Assembly: GCA_037126765.1 (NCBI GenBank)
Contig: JBBCBC010000002.1
Span: 48,984,889 to 49,048,888, forward strand
Direction: 5' to 3'
Origin: Stenogyne calaminthoides
Lineage: Eukaryota; Streptophyta; Magnoliopsida; Lamiales; Lamiaceae
DNA: 64,000 nucleotides
Shown here: positions 57,092 through 64,000 of the stretch, piece by piece
Position numbering within the stretch: the stretch's first letter is position 1
Layout of the letters: each line of letters starts with the position of its first letter
The notes under the pieces: model-generated
Databases searched by the model: none
What the model saw: the letters and a program-made list of their open reading frames with translations, nothing else
What the model was told of the DNA's origin: nothing
Translations under genes and position numbers: made by a program

Positions 57092-58691
57092 ATGGTGCAA
57101 CGGCTAACATACAGGTCGCGGCATAGCTATGCCACGAAATCCAACCAACACCGGATCGTCAAAACTCCTGGTATGATTGTTTGATTTTTACTAATTCTGT
57201 GTTGAATTTTCTTTTTCCTTTCTTTTTTCTGGTTTTACGTTATTCGGATTGTTTATCTGTAATGGGAGTGTGCCTTGTTCGTGAAAACAGGAGGGAAGCT
57301 TGTGTACCAGACCACTAAGAAGACGGCAAGCGGTCCCAAGTGTCCTGTTACTGGAAAGAGAATCCAAGGGGTGCGTTTGCTTGATCCTGATCTTTTCAAT
57401 ACAACTCCTTTTTAATAATGCAGTTTATTGAATGTAATGTAATGTTTTGATTTTATTTTTTCGGTTATCTTGGTAAAATTATGTGATTGTTCTAGTGTTT
57501 AATGCCAATGAAATATTTTGCTGCCGACAATAAGGTTTGAATGATTCGTTTAAACTTTGGGGTTTTCAGTAAATTTTGATAAATTACCTGCTAATTAGAG
57601 ATGTTGCATTCTATACATATGCCAGGTTTTTGCATCAGTTTTTTTTGTTTTGTTGGTCTAGGTTTATAAGTTAAGCTTTGTAGCTTTTGCGGCATTTTCA
57701 AGTTTCCATAACTTTAATAGGGTATTTGTACTTTATTTGTAGCTCCTGTACTTGCACATAGATTCTACTCGATTAGTAGTGTGCTTATGTTACTACTCAT
57801 GTCATGAGACGCTAAAGCTTCTTCGTTACGAATAAATAACCAAGCTAATTCAACTGGAATTAGGATTTCTTTGATAACTTAATTTTGTATTGGTTCAGTA
57901 GTTAATGATTCATGCTTGCACATAATAACTTTCTGTTGAAATGAATCTCATGAAAACTAAATGAAGTAATGCGGAACCTTTTTTTAACTACCTCTATTAC
58001 TTGGACAGTTGGACTAGTGTGCTAGGTGATGTTTGTCTTGGGTTTTAAAAATCAGGATTTAGATTTTGAAATTTATAATGGTTTCTAGTTTGGGATTTTG
58101 AAAACCAATTCTTAAAAGACCGCTACTACGACACCTATAAACCTACTTAGCACACTACCCTATATTAAAAAACGAACGCCTACATTACTATATATCAGAT
58201 TTAAAAGTCTCCTAAATTTAAAAATATGGTTTCTAAAGTCACTTCAAACCCAAACAAACGTCACTTTAGTGTCCTGTATTTCGTTGACAAGATGACAATT
58301 TTCCGGATCATATGTCGATTTGTGGATTTTGTATGGATATGCCTCTGATAATCTTAATTTCTGAAGATTATGATAATTTGAGCCTTTCCATTCTGTATTT
58401 TCAGATTCCTCACTTGAGACCTACTGAGTATAAGAGGTCTAGACTACCTAGAAATAGGAGGACTGTGAATCGTCCTTATGGTGGAGTGCTGTCTGGCGGT
58501 GCTGTAAGGGAAAGGTAATTCATGTATACTGCTATCAGTTTTCACATAGATTTGGGCTTGCAAAGTTTTCTCATACTGTCATTTTGTGGTTTCAAAGGAT
58601 CATTAGAGCTTTCTTGGTGGAGGAACAAAAGATTGTGAAGAAGGTTTTGAAGATACAGAAGGCAAAGGAGAAGCTTGCAACCAAGAGCTAG
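57092..58691 (+). CDS. RPL34: 60S ribosomal protein L34, copy 1
   Basis: Four exons: 57092-57170, 57291-57370, 58405-58514, 58598-58691; 120 residues. The protein starts MVQRLTYRSRHSYATKSNQH and ends KAKEKLATKS, the normal plant eL34 length. It is a core 60S subunit protein. Introns are GT-AG. Copy 2 (60158-61699) encodes the same protein; the copies differ only by silent changes in exons (for example CAAGGG against CAAGGA) and by divergence in introns. This copy lies about 3.07 kb upstream of the second, in the same orientation. Confidence 0.97.
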
Positions 58692-59937
58692 TCACTTGGT
58701 TGAGGATGATGAACTAAATTGAGTACCTTTCGTGTCATCTTGGAAAATCAAATTCTGTTTTTCATAAGTTTGTTGAGAAATCTTGGTCCTAGGTTTTGAT
58801 TTTTATGTCATCAAATGACCGCCACACTAATTTTGGATTATCTTTTATGTGATTTAAAATTTTGTTTAGTTATTTCTTGATTCATGGGTTTGCCGTTTGT
58901 TTTCTTACATGGTTGTGGTTAGTAAGTTATGCTGCTGGTTGTATATATGTATGTCTAGTTATTTAAACTTTAAATTTTCCATCACTGCTTGAATTCATGC
59001 TAGTTCAAGAAGATTGGCTCAGGTCACTCTTCACAATATATTTTTCTAATCCAATAAACTCGACTTTATTATATCCTGGATAAGTTCACATGTCCATAAA
59101 TTAAAAATAAATTTCATAGTATAAAACTCATTCACCCTATAGTTTATCTTTAGCAAAAACACCCTGTAAATTAGTACATCACTCGTATGATAGCATACTC
59201 CCCTTGATTTTCCTAAAATACCAACAATCTATACTTTCTTCACTCATGCATCCTTCCCTATTCAGTTTTCACAAAAAACTTGATACATCCCCAACCGTTG
59301 ATCACCACCACTGCCACAATCACAACATTGTCCGCCATACAGCCACTACTGCTTGCCCGCAACTGCTGCCATTTTAGGGTTTATGATTTGGGAATGAATT
59401 TTAATTTTTTTGATATTGAGAATTCCAGGTTAAGTTTTGGTGTAAATATTATGTGTTGAATGTGATTTTGTGTACAAATGAGCAATAAATACTTTAGTTT
59501 GTGCAAATGTATGGTAGTTTGAATGCAAAAAAAAAATATGGGTTGTGGTGTTTTTGGGTAAAATGCGCGATCGAAACTAGTTTTTCGAAAGTAATGCACA
59601 ATTTTAATTTTTTTTCCCGAAATCTGTGTGCTTCTTCGGAATTTCTTTTTGAAATTTAGTGTGATTTTCGGGGAAAAAAATCCAAACAAAAGCGAAACAG
59701 TTCAAAAAATTGACTAAGGCAAAAATTCGAATTTTTTTTTTGAAAAATTATTTCCGAAAATTATACGATAGCAGAAAAAATAAAAGCACGAGAGGATGGT
59801 GTATTTGCTAATAATATCGAGGAAGGAAAACTACGAAAATGACAATTCGAACATTTCATGCGTCTATTTTTTAAGAAATCATGGGAGAGAGGTGTATTTA
59901 GCAAAAAGGTTGGCATGAGTAACGTGAGCCTTCTAAG
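58692..59937. other. Spacer between the RPL34 copies
   Basis: The first 300-odd bases are the 3' flank of copy 1, also similar to the flank of copy 2 (aggttttgatttt, then tcatcaaatgaccg). From about 59000 the sequence is unrelated and AT-rich, with no gene; it contains a stretch of short T-rich and A-rich phrases (59550-59760). Confidence 0.55.
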
Positions 59938-60157
59938 AATCGTTTAATGGGCCTGTGGGAATTGGGTTCAAAGTGGGCATCTTGTTACCAAAACAAGTCC
60001 AGTGAAATATATCCCAAATCTCATCCCAGCCGTCGAAATCTTAAAAAAGAATCTCGACCGTAAAATCTAGGGTTGCAATCGCCATTTATATACTACTCTT
60101 TCCCCACTCCACCCTCTTCTTCTCGGCGATAACCCGGATTCTCGATTAACGGCGAAA
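59938..60157 (+). promoter_or_regulatory. RPL34 copy 2 promoter and leader
   Basis: Homologous to 56879-57091: gaatcgtttaatgggcctgt, then caaatctcatcccagccgtc and aaaatctagggttgcaatcg. The site II and telo-box-like motifs are kept, so both copies probably have ribosomal-protein type expression. Confidence 0.8.
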
Positions 60158-61699
60158 ATGGTGCAACGGCTAACGTACAGGTCGCGGCATAGCTATGCCA
60201 CGAAATCCAACCAACACCGGATCGTCAAAACTCCTGGTTTGATTGCTTAATTTTCGCTAATTCCGTGTTAAATTCGATTTTTTTCTTCTTTTTTCTGGTT
60301 TTACGTTATCGGATTGTTTATCTTGTAATGGGAGTTCGCCTTGTTCCTGGAAACAGGGGGGAAGCTTGTGTACCAGACCACTAAGAAGACGGCAAGCGGT
60401 CCCAAGTGTCCTGTTACTGGAAAGAGAATCCAAGGAGTGCGTTTGCTTAATCCTGATCTTTTTAATTAGCCTCTTTTTTAGTAATGCGGTTTATTGAATG
60501 TAATGATTTGTTTTTATTTTTTCGATTGTTTTGGTAAAATCATTTGATTGTTTTAGTATTGCTGCCGACTATAGGGTTTGAATGATTCGCTTAAATTTTT
60601 GGATTTCTTTTAGTAAAGTTTCATTAATTGCCTGCAAATTAGTGGATGCAGCATTTTATGCATATGCCAGTTTTTTGCATTTTTTTCTCTTTAGTTCGAG
60701 CATTTTGTTGGTTTAGGTTTAGCTGTTAAGCTTATAGCTTTTGCGACACTTTCAAGTTTCTATAACTTTTATGAAAAGGTATTTGTACTATATTTGTAGA
60801 TGCTTTACTTGGGCTTAGATTCCTGTAGTGGCCCTTGTGCTCGATTAGTAGTTCTTTTATGTTTCTACTCATGTTTGAAGATGTTAAAGCTTCCTCGTTG
60901 TGAAGTAATGGCCAGCTAATTCTAGTAGGATTAGGATTTCTCTCATAACTTAATCTTGTACTGAATCAGTAGTTAATGATTCATGTTTGCAGATAATAAG
61001 TTTCTGTTAAAATGAATCTTGTGACAACTAAATGAAGTAGAGCTTAACTTTTTGCAACTACTCTATTGCTTGGACTCAAATTGGTCCTAGTTTGTGATAT
61101 TGAAAACCAATTTTAAAAGGCCACTAACTACCACACCTATAAACCTACTAGCACACTAATCAAAATCCAAAACCGAACACCTACATTATTTTTTATCGGA
61201 TTAAAAAAAAGGGTTAATAAAAGTCACTTGAAACAAAACCTAACATGACCTTAGTGTTCTGTTTTTTGTTAATAAGATGGCAATTTTCTGGATCATGGGT
61301 CAGTTTGTGCCTTTTTTTTTTGGATATGCCTCATGATAATCTTAATTTCTAATGATTATGATAATTGAGCCTTTCCCATTTCATATTTGCAGATTCCTCA
61401 CTTGAGACCTACTGAGTACAAGAGGTCTAGACTACCTAGAAATAGGAGGACTGTGAACCGTCCTTACGGTGGAGTGCTGTCTGGTGGTGCTGTAAGGGAA
61501 AGGTAACTAATGTGGACCCGTTTAATTACTTAGTAATCAAAATTTACATTGATTTTGGGCACGCTTTTGTTGAGTTTTCTCATACTGTCTTTTGTGGTTT
61601 TGAAGGATCATTAGAGCTTTCTTGGTGGAGGAACAAAAGATTGTGAAGAAGGTTTTGAAGATACAGAAGGCAAAGGAGAAGCTTGCAACCAAGAGCTAG
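60158..61699 (+). CDS. RPL34: 60S ribosomal protein L34, copy 2
   Basis: Four exons: 60158-60236, 60357-60436, 61393-61502, 61606-61699, the same lengths as copy 1, 120 residues, identical protein. Intron sequences are similar but diverged (many substitutions, several indels), so the duplication is not extremely recent while the protein is under strong constraint. Both copies look functional: intact start, stop and GT-AG junctions. Confidence 0.97.
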
Positions 61700-63179
61700 A
61701 CAATTGGTTGAGGATGATGAATTAAATTGAGTATCTTTTGTGTCCTTTGGAAAATTAATTTCTTATTTTCTTAAGCTTGTTGAGAAATCTTTGTCCTAGG
61801 TTTTGATTTTACTTGTCATCAAATGACCGTAATACTGATTTTGGATTCCCTTTTATGTGATTTGAAATTTTGTTTAATTATTCGCGAGTTCACGGTTTTG
61901 CCAATTGTTTTCTTACATGCTTGTGGTTAATAAGGTATGATGTTGGGCATATATACATACATATGTCTAGTTGTTTCAGCTATTCCATGGATGTTTACTA
62001 ATGTCAGACAATATTGAATTCATATAAATACTGGATGTTGGTCCCCCGATTAGTAAGTCGGTCTTTGATACCAAGTTATCAAAAATAATATTGGTCTCCT
62101 AAGGCCATTTATCACTTATGCGCGTTATAATTTGGTATTTTTGTGCGGGTTGCCAATTTATCATGGGCCAGAGTCCAACATACCAAACACCCTAATTTGG
62201 CAAAGCAAACGTGGCCTAGGTATGCACGGCATGATGAGATTTCTGTTGCAGATTGGAACTCATCTGTGTTTTTAAATTTTAAATTATTTATGGCTTTTAC
62301 CTTTCTTCTGAATCTAACAAAATGTGTTCCATTTATTGTCTTTGCACCTTTGTTTAATGAACAATGGTCAATGTAACTTTAGATGATGCTTAGGTTCAAT
62401 AAGATCAAGTAGTGTTCTCTGAAAGAATCAGAGTTGCAACATTTCTGCTACGCACACATCTGATACAAGTAAATGCTTGCTGAATACAAGAAAATGTTTT
62501 GATATTTCGTCGATATATCCTTGAAGTTTATAATGTTTTCAAGAATATAATAGTAATTTCAGATTTTGAATATCTCAAGATTGAAAAAGGGAAATGACCA
62601 AGTTGAATGGAGTTCGGGAATCTCGTGATTTAAATGTAGGAACGAAACAAGATTTTTTTAAAGGGATAACCGCATTTTTAGTCATAAAGTTCACTTTAGA
62701 GCAATGCCGGATAAAATAATAGGAAAAGATGGCTAAATTATATCCAGTGTTTGGTCAAAGATGCTACAAAATCTTAATTAATTAACACATATAATAATGC
62801 AGGACAGAAGCATCCAAAATAGCAGCACAAGTAAATCTCAGTGCCAACCATATACATATGTAGCAGCACATGCGTGGATATAATACACGATTTCAATGCA
62901 CATTCAAATTGCAGAATATGATGAAAATGCATTGGAGTTGATTTAATTTTTACAATGCTATCTAATCACTTCTTTTACCAAAAACACAACCGTGACAAAT
63001 ATTAATCAAATTAGAAATTAAAAGCTTACAAAACTTAGAATTAATATAGAACTAATAAAAACCAGTCACTCATTCATTCATTAAATATTTAACCTAGTGA
63101 ATTAATCAAGTGTAGCAATTGTTAGTAGAATAACAAGTTGAGAGTTCAGTCCCAGACCAAATTACACAAGCTCATCGGA
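61700..63179. other. 3' flank of RPL34 copy 2 and spacer
   Basis: 3' UTR followed by AT-rich sequence without a gene. A short MITE-like patch lies near 62100-62230 (ggtatttttgtgcgggttgc and gggccagagtcc). Confidence 0.45.
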
Positions 63180-63189
63180 AATGACCTTA

Positions 63190-63610
63190 TTACCCCCCAT
63201 TCGCCATTACATTGCTCGTTCAAATATAGAAGTCGACATTTCTAGCAGCATCATTGGTGACAAGTTCGGGAGGCATTTCAAATGTTTCCGGAATGTTTTT
63301 GTAACTCGATCGTGTTCATTTCAGCACCTCCGTTTGAAATAGATGATTGTTGGATATCATCATTGGAGAAATCGAATTGGAATGGCATGTTGTTTGAATT
63401 GAAATTAAAATTGTTGAGATTCCAAGGGTTTATTGGTTTGATCAAATGACTCATGCATCATCCAATCGGTTTTAATCCCTCTTTAGCGGCTCTTCCTTTG
63501 TAGAAAACCAGGGATTTCTGATGCATTTTGAGCCTTGGGATGAGTAAATAGGCCGGTCTGTTCCGGTGACCCGGTTCGGCCGGTAGAAATACCACTCCTT
63601 TTCTCCCGTT
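63190..63610 (-). pseudogene. FEZ-like NAC transcription factor remnant
   Basis: Minus strand fragments of a NAC domain in two frames: YRPNRVTGTDRPIYSSQGSK, then QKSLVFYKGRAAK and, after a +1 shift, GIKTDWMMHES. These match NAC subdomains C and D, and the RIKM/KSLVFYKGRAAKG style is that of FEZ/ANAC009. The stretch GSGFWKAT is deleted between VTG and TDRP. Downstream text with many Asn and Ser codons ends MPPELVTNDAARNVDFY, like a NAC C terminus. The gene is broken by deletion and frameshift. FEZ lies beside an RPL34 gene in Arabidopsis, matching this order. Confidence 0.75.
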
Positions 63611-64000
63611 GTTGCCAGCCCTAACATTCAACAAATCAAACACAATGTCCAATTCAAAAATAAAATAAAAATTAATTCTCATGTCATCAAACTTGTTTAT
63701 CTTATGAAACTAGATTCACCCTAATCTTCATCTTCATTCACTTATACCACTACTTTTATAAACTAATTTCATAACATTTACACACATAAATGTTATGATA
63801 TTAGTTTATAAGTGTAATTATATATATATATATATGTTGATTGATAAGTGTTATAAATTTTGCCCTATGTATTCCAGCTCCTTGTTTTAAAAAATGAACC
63901 ACTAATTGAACTGATTGTACCGGTCCGATTTCCCTCTGGATACTAGTGAGTTTATCATTTCTTCATATTTTCATTTATTTAAAGACATTTTCTAAAAAAA
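63611..64000. other. Right edge, no gene
   Basis: AT-rich, with an inverted pair cactacttttataaactaat / attagtttataagtgtaat near 63744-63812 and a TA run at 63820-63833. Nothing else recognised. Confidence 0.4.

Overview
This is a 64 kb piece of a plant nuclear genome, almost certainly a eudicot. It has intron-containing genes with plant-specific families (MYB-CC/GARP, ZF-HD, CLE, DUF1666), AT-rich spacers, and a heavy load of plant transposons: Copia, Mutator, CACTA, LINE, Stowaway and other MITEs. No rRNA, tRNA, CRISPR or bacterial feature was seen. The species cannot be fixed from the sequence alone.

Host genes from left to right: a six-exon MYB-CC transcription factor (1711-2977 +); a single-exon RING-H2 E3 ligase resembling MPSR1 (3598-4182 -); a MARCH-type RING-CH membrane E3 ligase (7712-15607 +) whose first coding exon is split by a Copia retrotransposon; a CLE signalling peptide gene closest to CLE45 (23258-23518 +); a zinc-finger homeodomain (ZF-HD) gene (41465-42322 +); a five-exon DUF1666 gene (49433-52577 +); and two tandem RPL34 genes encoding the same 120-residue protein (57092-58691 and 60158-61699 +). 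Decayed gene pieces follow the DUF1666 gene: an RPS15a fragment, a CLC chloride-channel fragment, and at the right edge a FEZ-like NAC gene.

The gene order (MYB-CC, CLE45-like, ZF-HD, DUF1666, RPL34) looks like Arabidopsis chromosome 1 around At1g69580-At1g69620. The MPSR1-like RING gene and the FEZ-like NAC remnant recall the sister block At1g26800-At1g26880. The window therefore looks like an ancestral version of two blocks that Arabidopsis holds as duplicates. These locus numbers come from memory and need checking.

Mobile elements fill much of the rest. Copia-1 (7986-12851) has complete LTRs, a tRNA-Met type primer site and a 5-bp target duplication inside the MARCH exon. A 6.1 kb Mutator-like element (16381-22480) has terminal inverted repeats of about 107 bp, a 10-bp target duplication, a broken transposase and a separate GRF zinc-finger ORF. 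Copia-2 (about 24.6-29.4 kb, minus strand) has recognisable gag, protease, integrase, RT and RNase H, but carries nonsense and frameshift lesions and no recognisable 5' LTR. Pieces of its leader and LTR reappear scrambled and inverted at 31.97-32.65 kb. Two LINE 3' ends lie at 35.1-36.5 kb. A 1.54 kb non-autonomous CACTA element with a TAG duplication (37685-39228) sits in one arm of an old tandem duplication. Many short MITEs fill the spacers.

The strongest points for follow-up are the clean disruption of an otherwise intact MARCH gene, the conserved gene order, the CLE45-like peptide, the GRF ORF inside the Mutator element, the RPL34 tandem pair, and the nested or scrambled transposon regions.
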